The translations under genes and the position numbers were made by a program. A stretch of DNA of 64,000 bases from Lentinula raphanica (lineage: Eukaryota > Basidiomycota > Agaricomycetes > Agaricales > Omphalotaceae), in assembly GCA_027919835.1 (NCBI GenBank), contig JANVFP010000028.1:372001-436000 (forward strand), read 5' to 3'. Shown here one piece after another: positions 35,922 through 47,357 of this stretch. The notes beneath the pieces are model-generated. The model saw only the letters and a program-made list of their open reading frames with translations, was not told the DNA's origin and searched no databases. Within the stretch, counting starts at the first letter, position 1; the number at the start of each line of letters is the position of its first letter.

Positions 35922-38900
35922 TCAGATGAATGAGAGAAAAACTGACCGATTTAACTTGACCAATTCCGAGATAACCCAGGATATATCACGTAAAGCTGAG
36001 GTCCAGTCAAGAGAAGGGCCATCCAAGTGACAGTACCACCAGTGTAAAGAAACAACAAGGCTAAGCATCCCGTTTTGCCCGGAGCGGTCAAACTCATCCC
36101 AATCTCCTTTGCCAGTACCATTGACCACAATCCTACCCAACGCATCACGTTCGCGCCACTGAGGGCTAATCATCGAATACCAGACCCACCATTGTGATGC
36201 AAAGTCGGCTATTTTACCTATTGGTGGAAGACGAGTGACAGTTTTTTGATTCTGGAACCACCATGCAAACTCTTTAGGACGACCCGTGGTTGGGAAAGTC
36301 GATCCCTATGATATGACTGGTTGGTTATCAGAATGGGAACGAATCGCGATACTCACGTTGCCATTTGGGTTTTTGAAAGAATGATATCGTTTGAAGGTAA
36401 CCAAATCTTGCAGGGTTTTGTGCCAAAGGGAATCTTGCACGACAGGCGCACTGGTTGCGACATTTGAAGAGACGCTAGATGCTGCGTTACCGGCGACAGG
36501 CGCACCAAGTGCTGAGGGAGAGGCTAATTGTTCTGAGTCGTCCTGGGGAGGAGAGAGCAATTGCTCGAAGTTTATGCGAGAAGGAGCATGGAGAGGTGAC
36601 TCTGAGGATTGGGATGAACTAGAAGCACGACCAGGTGACGTTGGAGGCCCATTCAGAATGATGTCGGTTGCTTTGCGACCATTGGTTATTTGAAGGAGAT
36701 GCCATTTAATCCGTACGATGTTGTTTTGCTGTTGCCACTCGAATTCGGTTTGATGCTCACAAAGAGGCGCCATCACAGCGCGGCGTTCTTTAACAGAAAG
36801 GCTGTCCAGATATAAGCGGCTTTCTGGATGAAGCTTTTTTTCACGGTTTGGGTGCAGGCAAAGTTCGGGAAGCAGCTGATACTGTAAAGCTTTTGTAAAA
36901 AGACCTGATGAGTTATCCAGGAGCTTTTGAAAATAGTTGTGACGACACAGGGGGCTCTGGAAATGGCTCCGGGGGGTGGGCATGCCTGTCACCACCTGTC
37001 ACATCTGACCTATATTTACTGTTTTGGGTAATTAATAATTATCCAGATATTAAATAAGCGGTACATTTGTAAAAAATCCTGATAAACTATAAAAATTCAA
37101 AAAAACCCAAAAAAACCTAATTAGGTCAAATCGGGGTATGTAAACAAAATAGCCTTATATGGTAAAAAATGCTGTAGGATCTATCTAGGTGCTAAAAATA
37201 GCCAAAAAAAATCACTAAAAATGCTAAAAATATGTAGGGATGGTATATAGCCTATTGCAGATCCAGGCATCCGAAAATTACCAAAAAGGAAATTTTTGAT
37301 GATGATGTCATCTTGTAGCAAAAAATCTGAAAAAAATCCTAAAAATAGTCAAAAAATTCAGGGGTGCCTTGTTGGCCCTGAAAATGCAAAATAAAAAAAA
37401 TACGCGACAAGTGTAAAAATTTTTGTTACTCCAAATCATACCAAATCCACTATATAGTCAGTATATATAATGTATATGCTATATTTAGCATCCTAGTACC
37501 CTCATTGGGCTAAAAATAGAACTTAATCTCATCTGGTAGCAAAAAATCTGAAAAAATCATAAAAAATACTCAAAAAATTTAGGGGTGCCTCATTGGCCCT
37601 GAAAATGCAAAATAAAAAATTTTACATGACACAATTGAAAAACAACATCATTCCAAATCTTATCAAATTTACTATATAGTTAGTATATATTATGTATATA
37701 CTATTTATAGCATCCCTAGTACCCTCAATCACTTATATCACTCAAGAATCCTACCAAACTGACAACATTGAGTAAATGTAATGTACATGGTATTTTTAGC
37801 ACACCTAGTACCCTTAAAAACTCAGAACAATTTATATCACTCAATATGTTCAGTATACTTAGTACTCATCACATTTAACACACTAAAACTCGGAACAGTA
37901 CTTATATGTATCATACTTAACACAGTTGGCAATGAAAATACTCAAAACAGTGTTATCAGTCACTATACTTAACACACTTAACAGTCAAAAAGTCGGAATA
38001 ATGTTACTTGATATACATAACACACTCATTGTTATACTACAACACACTTATAGCAATGAGTTTTGGGCGCTTATGGGTGCTTATTTGGTATTTTTGAGTC
38101 GAAATTCTTTAATAGCACACTCAATAATTTTTGTGTGGGGTTTATACTGTGTAAGGATGTTGTTTATATCATACTACACTTGATACAATTTGGAGAACTC
38201 AATATTACAGCCTGTGGGGCTGGCTATATTGTGATCTTTTGTAATATAACAGTGTTTTATGTAAATGTCAATGCATATGTCCATGTAATGCAAGTATACT
38301 GATTGTGGTTCATGAAGGAATCACTCCTACAGTCTACTAGAAGTGTCTGGACATGGTTCAGATACTTACTATGACTATTGGACTCTGTGATATACATGTA
38401 CATGTTTCATGTACACTATAGATGTCTACACCTGCATGTAACAATAGATGTCCTATTCAATGACCCCCATTACAAATCTCTTGGCTGTATCACATAGAGT
38501 TAGCATAGAATAGGTTGTAGGATGACTCTTTCCATGACCCAGTAGCAGTTTGACTTCATAACATGGGTGTATGCATTGACATTTACATAAAACACTGTTA
38601 TATCACAAAAGATCACAATATAGCCAGCCCCACAGGCTGTAATCTTGAGTTCTCCAAATTGTATCAAGTGTAGTATGATATAAACAACATCCTTACACAG
38701 TATAAACCTCACACAAAAATTATTGAGTGTGCTATCAATGAATTTTGAGTCAAAAGTACCAAATAAGCGCCCATAAGTGCCCAAAACTCGTTGTTATAAG
38801 TGTGTTGTAGTATAACAATGAGTGTGTTATGTATATCAAGTAACATTGTTCCGACTTTTTGACTGTTAAGTATGTTAAGTATAGTGACTGATAACACTGT

Positions 38901-41735
38901 TTTGAGTATTTTCATTGCCAACTGTGTTAAGTATGATACATATAAGTACTGTTCCGAGTTTTAGTGTGTTAAATGTGATGAGTACTACGTATACTGAACA
39001 TATTGAGTGATATAAATTGTTCTGAGTTTTTAAGGGTGCTAGGTGTGCTAAAAATACCATGTACATTACATTTACTCAATGTTGTCAGTTTGGTAGGATT
39101 CTTGAGTGATATAAGTGATTGAGGGTACTAGGGATGCTATAAATAGTATATACATAATATATACTAACTATATAGTAAATTTGATAAGATTTGGAATGAT
39201 GTTGTTTTTCAATTGTGTCGTGTAAAATTTTTTATTTTGCATTTTCAGGGCCAATGAGGCACCCCTAAATTTTTTGAGTATTTTTTATGATTTTTTCAGA
39301 TTTTTTGCTACCAGATGAGATTAAGTTCTATTTTTAGCCCAATGAGGGTACTAGGATGCTAAATATAGCATATACATTATATATACTGACTATATAGTGG
39401 ATTTGGTATGATTTGGAGTAACAAAAATTTTTACACTTGTCGCGTATTTTTTTTTATTTTGCATTTTCAGGGCCAACAAGGCACCCCTGAATTTTTTGAC
39501 TATTTTTAGGATTTTTTTCAGATTTTTTGCTACAAGATGACATCATCATCAAAAATTTCCTTTTTTGGTAATTTTCGGATGCCTGGATCTGCAATAGGCT
39601 ATATACCATCCCTACATATTTTTAGCATTTTTAGTGATTTTTTTGGCTATTTTTAGCACCTAGATAGATCCTACAGCATTTTTTACCATATAAGGCTATT
39701 TTGTTTACATACCCCGATTTGACCTAATTAGGTTTTTTGGGTTTTTTTGAATTTTTATAGTTTATCAGGATTTTTTACAAATGTACCGCTTATTTAATAT
39801 CTGGATAATTATTAATTACCCAAAACAGTAAATATAGGTCAGATGTGACAGGTGGTGACAGGCATGCCCACCCCCCGGAGCCATTTCCGGAGCCCCTCTG
39901 TGTCGTCACAACTATTTTCAAAAGCTCCTGGATAACTCATCAGGTCTTTTTACAAAAGCTTCACAGTATCCTGTGCGGGAAGCTCCTCCTCCTCCTCAAC
40001 TTCTTCATCTGTTTCTCCATACTCTTCATCTTCTTCTTTGCCATTGTCGGTCTCTTCACCATCGTCGGTCTCCTCACCATCATATTCTTCTTCCTTGTCA
40101 TCATCCTTGCAGGTGCCCTTCTGGGCATTTCTGGTGACATTCTTTCTCACCCTCGTAGACCGCCGAGGTTCGGGGATCATTTTCGTAGATGAAGAAGGTT
40201 CAGGGATGGCGTTTTCCATAGAAGGACTAGGTCCGGCAATGGGGTTTTCCGGAGATGGACTAGGTACAGGAATGGGGTTTTCCGGAGATGGACGAGGTTC
40301 AGAGATGGTTAGCAGAGAGGGATCATCAAGTACGTCTTTGTCGGTGGCTTTTCTTGGAGTGTCTGTTTCATGTTAGAATACAGTAGATGATGGAAGAGCG
40401 TTGAGAACTGACCAGTGGTTGCATGCAAAAACAACAAGAATGATTTCATAACGTTTGCTTTGAACTCTTCAGCTTTCCATTCGTGAAATTTGAGTCCCTG
40501 AGCTGTCCCTGAGCTGATTCTGGAAGAGACGTTAGCAACACATCAAATTTTTATGCAAGAAAGAATATTACGCAAGTATGGCAAAATCGGAATTGGGATC
40601 TTGGGTATCCTGAGGGGGCACTCCGGCCAGAAGAGTGAGCCACAAACCAGTGTGAGCATGGATGGCATCGAGGAGAGGCTGGATGAATGTGAGGAGATTC
40701 GCGCGACATCTGGCCAAATAGATGATCAATGAACATAGATTAAGGTAGACGACTATATATGCACAATTGTTTCTTAGCGTCTGTCAGCTTGTCTACCCCA
40801 TCCAATGAAAACCCCTGCCCAGACAGCAGTTTCTTGAAAGCAGCAATGCGAGAAGAGTGTTGAGTTGAATTCTCGAGCGAAATCTTCTCTTTGACATCGT
40901 CTGGCTGGTCATTGTACAACTGCTCGGCCACTTCACATTGTTTTTTGATACGTTCATTCTTGGAGGGAGGATTATCGACGGTGGCGTCACGATAGTGCTC
41001 TATGAATTGTTCGCGGTATTTGGGATGAGACATGAAATGTTTGTAGTCAGGCTTTTGTCGAGGTCTTTTGAGGCTGGTTGACTGCTTGAGTTGGTTGTTG
41101 ATGTGCTTGAACGCCTGCCCGCCATTCCTTTCGGCAGGTCATTGGGTTTGGCGGTGAATCCAATTTTTGAGTTCCTGGAAATACATGTGAATAAGTTGAG
41201 TGAATAGCTCGTGGGGACTCACCATTTGACCCTGTTTAACCATCTGGCAAAGAGCTTTATCGCGTTCTGCTTCCAAGGCGAGTCGTTCCTCTTCCGAGAG
41301 GGAAGCACTGTCGTCACGGAGTACAGCAAATTCAGTGGGCTCTGACCTGTTATGCCAGGGAAAAGTTTGGAAGTATTCATGTGTAGTAGTAACGATCCAT
41401 TTGGTGCGTTCCTTCTTGGACACAAGAGAAAGATACGCGTCAATGCGCGACTGAAGAAACGCTAGCTGGGGTCCTTGAAACTTGCCCTGATTCCCGCGTT
41501 TCTTCTTCGTAGGAATTTGGGTGGGTGGGACATCAGTAGCCTGGGTATCAGTCGAGTTCCCAACATTATTGGGCATAGGTGATGGCTGGACAGAAGGAGT
41601 AGTGGGGTTCGGAGGGTCGGGATTTGGGCTCGAGGAGTTGAGTGTAGCGTCGTTATTGGGAGAAGTCAACGTAGAGTTATTGTTAGGAGAAGAAAAAGTA
41701 GCATCGTTGCTTGAAACAGTAGGCGACAAGGCCAT
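35922..41735 (-). pseudogene. Hypothetical agaricomycete gene split by a 3.1 kb palindrome
   Basis: Starts at ATG 41735 (MALSPTVSSNDATFSSPNN) and runs through several introns to about 35922. Recognisable stretches are KKRGNQGKFQGPQLAFLQSR, NGGQAFKHINNQLKQSTSLK, SHPKYREQFIEHYRDATVDN, LLTFIQPLLDAIHAHTGLWL, SPENPIPVPSP repeats, an AT-hook-like RRSTRVRKN, a long Glu/Asp run, LCLHPNREKKLHPESRLYLD, and a C-terminal DWDEFDRSGQNGMLSLVVSL with WWYCHLDGPSLDW. I know such sequences only as multicopy mushroom hypothetical proteins. Two defects: TGA 41139-41141 in RQTQ-stop-PAERNGG, and the palindrome at 36874-39975 inside the Glu-rich segment. Removing the palindrome and one target copy rebuilds EEELPELCLHPN exactly. 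Exon joins were checked only in part. Confidence 0.6.
36874..39975. mobile_element. Giant palindromic element 2 (3.1 kb) with 8-bp target duplication
   Basis: Left end AGCTGATACTGTAAAGC; right end, as complement, CACAGGATACTGTGAAGC. Flanks CGGGAAGC at 36866-36873 and 39976-39983 are a perfect 8-bp duplication, the size typical of hAT elements. The whole element is a fold-back: 37141-37205 mirrors 39650-39715, 37310-37430 mirrors 39415-39535, and so on, with arms of about 1.4 kb and a loop at about 38290-38590. Each arm carries two diverged tandem copies of a unit of about 210 bp (about 37310-37500 and 37520-37730). The loop is the same as in the other two palindromes but lies in the opposite orientation. 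Open frames in the arms occur as mirror pairs and are not genes. Confidence 0.92.
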
Positions 41736-41800
41736 TGACGAATGCTAAGTAGTAGTAGAAGTGGAAGTGGTAGAGGTGTGAAGCGCCAGCGTGGTAATTA

Positions 41801-41926
41801 CATCAGGAATAATATTCTCATCTCTAGAGTGCCCAGAGATACCCCCCAATTCCTAGGTAGTCTCAGAGCACCTAGAGTATCTGAGTTCTTTGAGGCTTCT
41901 AAAAATTCTCTGTGTGCTTTCAGGTG
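41801..41926. mobile_element. Truncated CATCAGG element, left part only
   Basis: Starts CATCAGGAATAATATTCTCATC and follows the 19966-20247 copy closely (CCCCCCAATTCCTAGG, GAGTTCTTTGAGGCTTC) until 41926, where another family member begins. Its right half is missing, so its own target duplication cannot be checked. Confidence 0.8.
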
Positions 41927-43297
41927 CATCAGGAAAAATACCCCTGACCAGAGGTCTTTCAAAGACACCAGAGATTCCCCCAAAAGTCCAAAGTTTCTCA
42001 AATAGTTTAAAGTATCTAGACTCTCAGAACTCTTTGGGAAAAGGGCTCAAAATTTGGTTTCCTTGAAATTCTTTAGAATTGTTTCTGAGTTGTTCAAAGG
42101 TAACTCAGAGATCCCCAAAATGCTCCAGGTTTTTGGGAATAACCTGAGCTCTTCAGATACTCTAGAGAGCTTGGATACTCTGAGCTGCCTACATCAGCAA
42201 AATCACCCTGTCTCTGGAGACTCCAGGGACACCCCCCAAATCCTGAGCAACCTCAGAGTAATAAAAGTGCTTTAGAGTCTCTGGGCATCTCTGGGCATCT
42301 TTGAAGATCTCTGAGGGTGCCAAAATTTCTCTGAGAGAGTTGAAAGAGATAAAATCTCTCTAGGATTTGGGGGGTGTCCCTGGAGTCTCCAGAGACAGGT
42401 GTGATTTTCCTGATGTAGGTTTTTTCCAATATCCTGAAGATTTCTTGAGATTTTTCATGTTCCCTAAATATCTTTGAAAGATCTTTGAATATCTTTGAAT
42501 ATCTTTGAACATCTTTGAAAGATATTTGAGCTTCTCTGGAGACTTTGAGTGTTTTCAACAATTTGAAATTTGAGATATTGAATATGAAATAAGATACTAT
42601 TGCATCTTAACATCTAGAAGATAGTATAGTGTAGTAATACAGTGTAGATATCAGTTAAAATATTACAACTCACAATTGTCAATAATATAGGTGGTCACAT
42701 GACCTGCCACCGTAGACTGTGTACAATCAAAAAGAACTTCACCAGGTCAAAATCTGAATATAGCTATAATAATATATACTATATACATTGTTATCTATTA
42801 TATTTGTTAACATTACACATATATCATAATTGTAATAATATATTATGATACATATAATTAGAATGTGTTCCGAAATTAATGGTTATCAAGTTCAATTACA
42901 GTATATTATAATATATGGGTGTTAATAGATATAGTCAATATAAGAGCAATAGATAGAGTATCATATGATGGAGTAAAAGTGATTGAATAACTTTTTGAAT
43001 CATTTGAACTCATTAAAGAGCTTTGGAAAATCTTTGAAAGATATCTAAATATCTCTGGAAGACTCTCAGAGATTCTCAGAGATATTCAAAGATTTCTAAA
43101 GATATTCAAAGATTTTTAAAGATATCCAAAGAAATTCAGAGATTTTGAAAGACATTCAAGGAACTCTGAAGGCTTTACGTTTTGGGGGGTGTCTCAGGAG
43201 ACAACAAAGACACTGAAGACTCTAGAGACCCCAGGCAACCTGGAATTCTTTGAGATCTATGTTGGGTAGCCCTGAGCACAGAACATTTTTGCTGATG
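41927..43297. mobile_element. Long CATCAGG family element (about 1.15 kb without nested copy)
   Basis: Begins CATCAGGAAAAATACCCCTG and ends CATTTTTGCTGATG, with GGGGGGTGTCTCAGGAGAC near the right end. The inside is AT-rich, with repeated AAAGATATTCAAAGAT phrases and a segment (about 42690-42780) that recurs in the 61056-62232 element (GCCACCGT...TGTACAATCAAAAAG). The two are therefore one longer subfamily. No coding capacity seen. The left flank has TG but the right flank TC, so the target duplication is not confirmed here. Confidence 0.75.
42192..42415. mobile_element. Nested CATCAG element, 224 bp
   Basis: Starts CATCAGCAAAATCACCCTG and ends GTGATTTTCCTGATG, with strongly mirrored inner blocks (GGAGACTCCAGGGACACCCC and its complement). 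It is flanked by TA at 42190-42191 and 42416-42417. It sits inside the longer family member and is another case of self-nesting. Confidence 0.88.
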
Positions 43298-43686
43298 TCC
43301 TAGCTTCAATTGAGTTTGTGAGGGGTCCGAGGAAAGAACTGGCTGGAAATGGAATGAGGGCTGGGCTATACTTGATGAATCAGAGGGCTGGGAATATGAG
43401 CTATATACATATCAGAAAAGGTCAGAAGAGTACTGATAGCATGGTTAAATATAGTATCTAGGTTCATCGTGCGATGATGATCCAGCTGCTAGCACTGCCG
43501 AGAGCTTTGACACTCTGAACTTGAACATGTGAAGGCCTTATGTTGAGTAAAGTGGTGCGTGAAGGAATGTCCGGTAACCCAAATGAGGTGGATTTTAGGT
43601 TTAGGTTTATGGGCACATGACTAGTGGCTATGCTAATGAGGCAATCGCTATCCGGTATCGCTATCTGCCACACACATGGATACCGC

Positions 43687-43847
43687 CCCAAACAGTAAAT
43701 ATAAGCCATATGTGACAGGTAAAGACAGGCATGACCACCCCCCGGGGCCATTTCCGGGACCCCCTCCGGGTTATCACAACTATTTGCAATAGGTACCCAA
43801 TAACTTATCGGTACTTTTTACAAAAGTTTTACAGTATCAGCTGGGAG
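43687..43847 (-). repeat. Diverged end fragment of the AGCTGATACTG palindrome family
   Basis: Read on the minus strand it starts AGCTGATACTGTAAAACTTT and then follows, with many changes, the GC-rich subterminal part of element 2 (GGCCCCGGGGGG, GGCATG, TGTCACATATGG) to about 43687. The opposite end is missing or unrecognisable. It interrupts the coding frame that ends the next feature. Confidence 0.7.
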
Positions 43848-43926
43848 AGTTTGGGAAACTGCTTAGGGATCCCGTCACGAATAGTGTGGTACGCATTCAC
43901 AGCGGAAAGTAATTCCTCTGCAAGAT

Positions 43927-46258
43927 CACTTTAGGCAACCACCAAAAGGTATCATATTAGATAGGACAAGACCTGAAAATCCCCTATCTAACATGCTGAA
44001 AATCCCCGGGAATTCCCCAATGGGATGTCCCACTCAGCTGGGATGTCCCAGGTGGGATGTCCCAGGTGGGATGTCCTTATAGCCTGGGCTGTCCCAGGTA
44101 AGATGTTGCTATGGCCTGGGATGTCCCATGTGCTGGGATGTCCCATGTGGGATATCCCTATGGCCTGGGATATCTTGTTCCTCATGTCTGGGACATCCCC
44201 TCACCTGGTATGTCTCTTTAGCTGGCATATCTCTCTGACCTGTTCATGTACTCAATGCTGATTACATAACCTATTAATCTTGAATGAAAAACTTAGAACA
44301 GTGGCATAGTGTGTTATACTCAATATACACAACTATCACTAGGTACACACTCAATATACTCATTATATTTGATAATGAAAGAATTTGGAACAGTCATTAC
44401 TGTGTGATATAATTAACACACTCAACATCCATCATAGTTAAAACACTTTCACAAAAGATACATTGATACACTTGACTGTACAGAGAACAGGCAGAAATTC
44501 AGAGCAGTGTTATCACTCATGACATTCATTGCACACAGTACTTCATAAGTAAGTATGGTTGAACATTATTATACCATGATACACATATAACAACGAGTTT
44601 TGGGCGCTTATGGGCGCTTATTTTGCATTTTTTAACTTGAAATGCATGAATATCACACTCAATAATTTTTGTGTGGGCTTTATATTGTGTCAGGCTGTTG
44701 TCTATATCATAATCCTTTAGAAACAATTCGGAGAACTCAGAAATACAGCCTGTGGGGCAGGCTATATCATGATCTTTTGTGATTTAACAGTGCATTGTTC
44801 AAATCACAATGCATACACCCATGTTATGAAGTCAAACCACTACTGGGTCATCAAAAGATTTATTTTACAGCCTATCCTATGCTTACTCTGTGTCATACAG
44901 CTGAGAGATTCACAATTGGAGTCATTGAATATGACATCTGGAGTTGCATGCAAGTCTACATATCACTAGTATACATGAAATATGTAGATGTATATTACCG
45001 AGTCCAATGGTCATGGTGAGTATCTGGATCATGTTCATACACTGTTAGTAGACTGTAGGAGTGCTCTCCCCATGAGACAGCTTTGGTATCTATGCAATAC
45101 ATGGACATATGTATTGTCATTTACCTAAAACACTGTTAAATCATAAAAGATCATGACATAGCCTGCCCCACAGGCTGTATTTCTGAGTTCTCCGAATTGT
45201 TTCTAAGGGATTATGATATAGACAACAGCCTGACACAATATAAAGCCCACACAAAAATTATCGAGTGTGATATTCATGCATTTCAAGTCAAAAAATGCAA
45301 AATAAGCGCCCATAAGTGCCCAAAACTCGTTGTTATATGTGTATCATGGTATAATGATGTTCCAACCATACTTACTTATGAAGTACTGTGTGCAATGAAT
45401 GTCATGAGTGATAACACTGCTCTGAATTTCTGCCTGTTCTCTGTACAGTCAAGTGTATCAATGTATCTTTTGTGCAAGTGTTTTAACTATGATGGATGTT
45501 GAGTGTGTTAATTATATCACACAGTGATGACTGTTCCAAATTCTTTCATTATTAAATATAATGAGTATATTGAGTGTGTACCTAGTGATAGTTGTGTATA
45601 TTGAGTATAACACACTATGCCACTGTTCTAAGTTTTTCATTCAAGATTAATAGGTTATGTAATCAGCATTGAGTACATGAACAGGTCAGAGAGATATGCC
45701 AGCTAAAGAGACATACCAGGTGAGGGGATGTCCCAGACATGAGGAACAAGATATCCCAGGCCATAGGGATATCCCACATGGGACATCCCAGCACATGGGA
45801 CATCCCAGGCCATAGGGACATCCCACATCCATAGGGACATCCCACATGGGACATCCCAGGCCATAGCAACATCTTACCTGGGACAGCCCAGGCTATAAGG
45901 ACATCCCACATGGGACATCCCAGGTCATAGGGACATCCCACCTGGGACATCCCAAGTCATAGGAACATCCCACATGGGACCTCCCAGGCCATAGGGACAT
46001 CCCACCTGGGACATCCCAAGTCATAGGGACATCCCACATGGGACCTCCCAGGCCATAGGGACATCCCACCTGGGACATCCCAAGTCATAGGGACATCCCA
46101 CATGGGACCTCCCAGGCCATAGGGACATCCCACCTGGGACATCCCAGCTGAGTGGGACATCCCATTGGGGAATTCCCGGGGATTTTCAGCATGTTAGATA
46201 GGGGATTTTCAGGTCTTGTCCTATCTAATATGATACCTTTTGGTGGTTGCCTAAAGTG
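43927..46258. mobile_element. Giant palindromic element 3 (2.3 kb) with 7-bp target duplication
   Basis: Perfect terminal inverted repeats CACTTTAGGCAACCACC. Flanks GCAAGAT at 43920-43926 and 46259-46265. The arms carry, from outside in, a shared unique segment, a minisatellite of GGGATGTCCCA-type units (about 44023-44215 on the left, 45700-46165 on the right), then the same AT-rich core as the other palindromes (TTTGGGCGCTTATGGGCGCTTATTT). The loop is at about 44815-45120. The loop is over 80 percent alike by eye to that of element 1 and in the same orientation. No coding capacity. Confidence 0.9.
45700..46165. repeat. Minisatellite in the right arm of palindrome 3
   Basis: Tandem units built on GGGACATCCCA(C/T)xTGGGACATCCCA separated by GGCCATA or AAGTCATA. 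A higher-order unit of about 63 bases is repeated three times near 45930-46130. The left arm has a much shorter version, so the right array has expanded after the palindrome formed. Confidence 0.85.
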
Positions 46259-46609
46259 GCAAGATTGTCGTATGCCCGCAGATATTCCTTGTTCATACAT
46301 GCAGCATTGCGGGACACTCGAATGAGCTGACGGAAAATGGTTAGTTTTGCTAGATCTAGCAGATCAAACGGTTTCCATACCAAATGAGTGTATGCGCAAC
46401 GGACATCATTCAAAAAGATCGTTTTGTTGGACGTGGTGAACTCGACCTTGTCCTTGCTGGAACTGTACTTGGCACCTTGCCAGGCCAGGCTTTTGTCATT
46501 GCTAACGCGAGCAGCCCAGTACTCCACATCGACACACCAGTTGGCAAAGTCAGCTTCAAGTGAGATAAGGAGATTGTGGTACTCGAAGTTGGGAGCCATT
46601 TTTTGTTGA

Positions 46610-47355
46610 GTTGGGAGTCGGATCTCTTAGATCAAGGGCTTTTATACCTTTTCCGACGCTTCAGGTCAGCAGGGGACTGCTGAGCTTTAGTTTGGGGGAG
46701 GGGACACACGGTGTTTCAAGAATTTTTGAAATTTCAGAAATTTTCATGAAAATTTTACGAGATCTAAAAGACCTGTGCTCATTGACAGCTTAAGCATGCG
46801 TACAATGCAAAGACTTAGATCTAAAACCAACACAGCTTGCAATTTGTAAAGCCCAATGGATTTAACATGCCATATGAGGCTGCAACCACCAACTTGATAA
46901 CCGAAGAATCAACATTGATGGGTTTGATCTAGCTGATCAGACCGAAATTCGTGCTTCGGAAATGAAAAAAGTAATGCAAAAGCTTTTAGAGATGTCAAAA
47001 GACAAACACTTAGAAGAACAACATGGTATCAATAAAGTTACTTATAGTGCTCTATCAGGTGTTGGTTAAGAACAAGAGACCTAAAAACTTAAAGACAACT
47101 TAGAGGAGACTCAGAGGCTTTAAAGTTAACTTAGGAGTGCTTAAGGAAAGCATCAGACTGTAAAGGACAAGATAAAGGCCCTGAGGGCATTAACATTCAA
47201 TGGTGCTCAGATCCACTGGGTAAATACCAGGGACTAGGGAAACAGGCTATATACAACATACAAGATGTGTAGGATCTAGTCTGGCTCAAACGAAGCAAGT
47301 CCAATCACTAGCCTACTGAAAGCAAAGATTGTACAAATACTGAATATCTGTATGA
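46610..47355. other. No supported gene
   Basis: Mixed AT-rich sequence with fragments of open reading on the plus strand but no motif, splice continuity or recognisable repeat family. The promoter of the split hypothetical gene would lie at the left end. Confidence 0.4.
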
Positions 47356-47357
47356 AG

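Larger units (their letters stand above)
43848..46599 (-). pseudogene. Hypothetical gene split by giant palindrome 3
   Basis: Starts at ATG 46599 (MAPNFEYHNLLISLEADFAN) and reads through WCVDVEYWAARVSNDKSLAW and FDLLDLAKLTIFRQLIRVSR to AYDNLA. It is then cut by the palindrome at 43927-46258 and resumes as EELLSAVNAYHTIRDGIPKQ until a second repeat fragment begins at about 43847. Joining the two sides with a single GCAAGAT gives an uninterrupted GAC-AAT-CTT-GCA-GAG frame. The 3' end beyond 43847 is lost or unrecognised. Family unknown; the residue style resembles mushroom transposon-companion proteins. Confidence 0.6.

Noticed and set aside
37781..39066. Mirror pair of identical-looking open frames (37781-37972 plus and 38875-39066 minus), and similar pairs elsewhere in the palindromes
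   Set aside because: They are the two arms of a palindrome read in opposite directions. AT-rich composition and lack of motifs argue against genes.
45700..46165. Regular repeat array resembling a CRISPR
   Set aside because: Units are contiguous and variable, with no unique spacers, in a eukaryotic transposon arm. It is a minisatellite.
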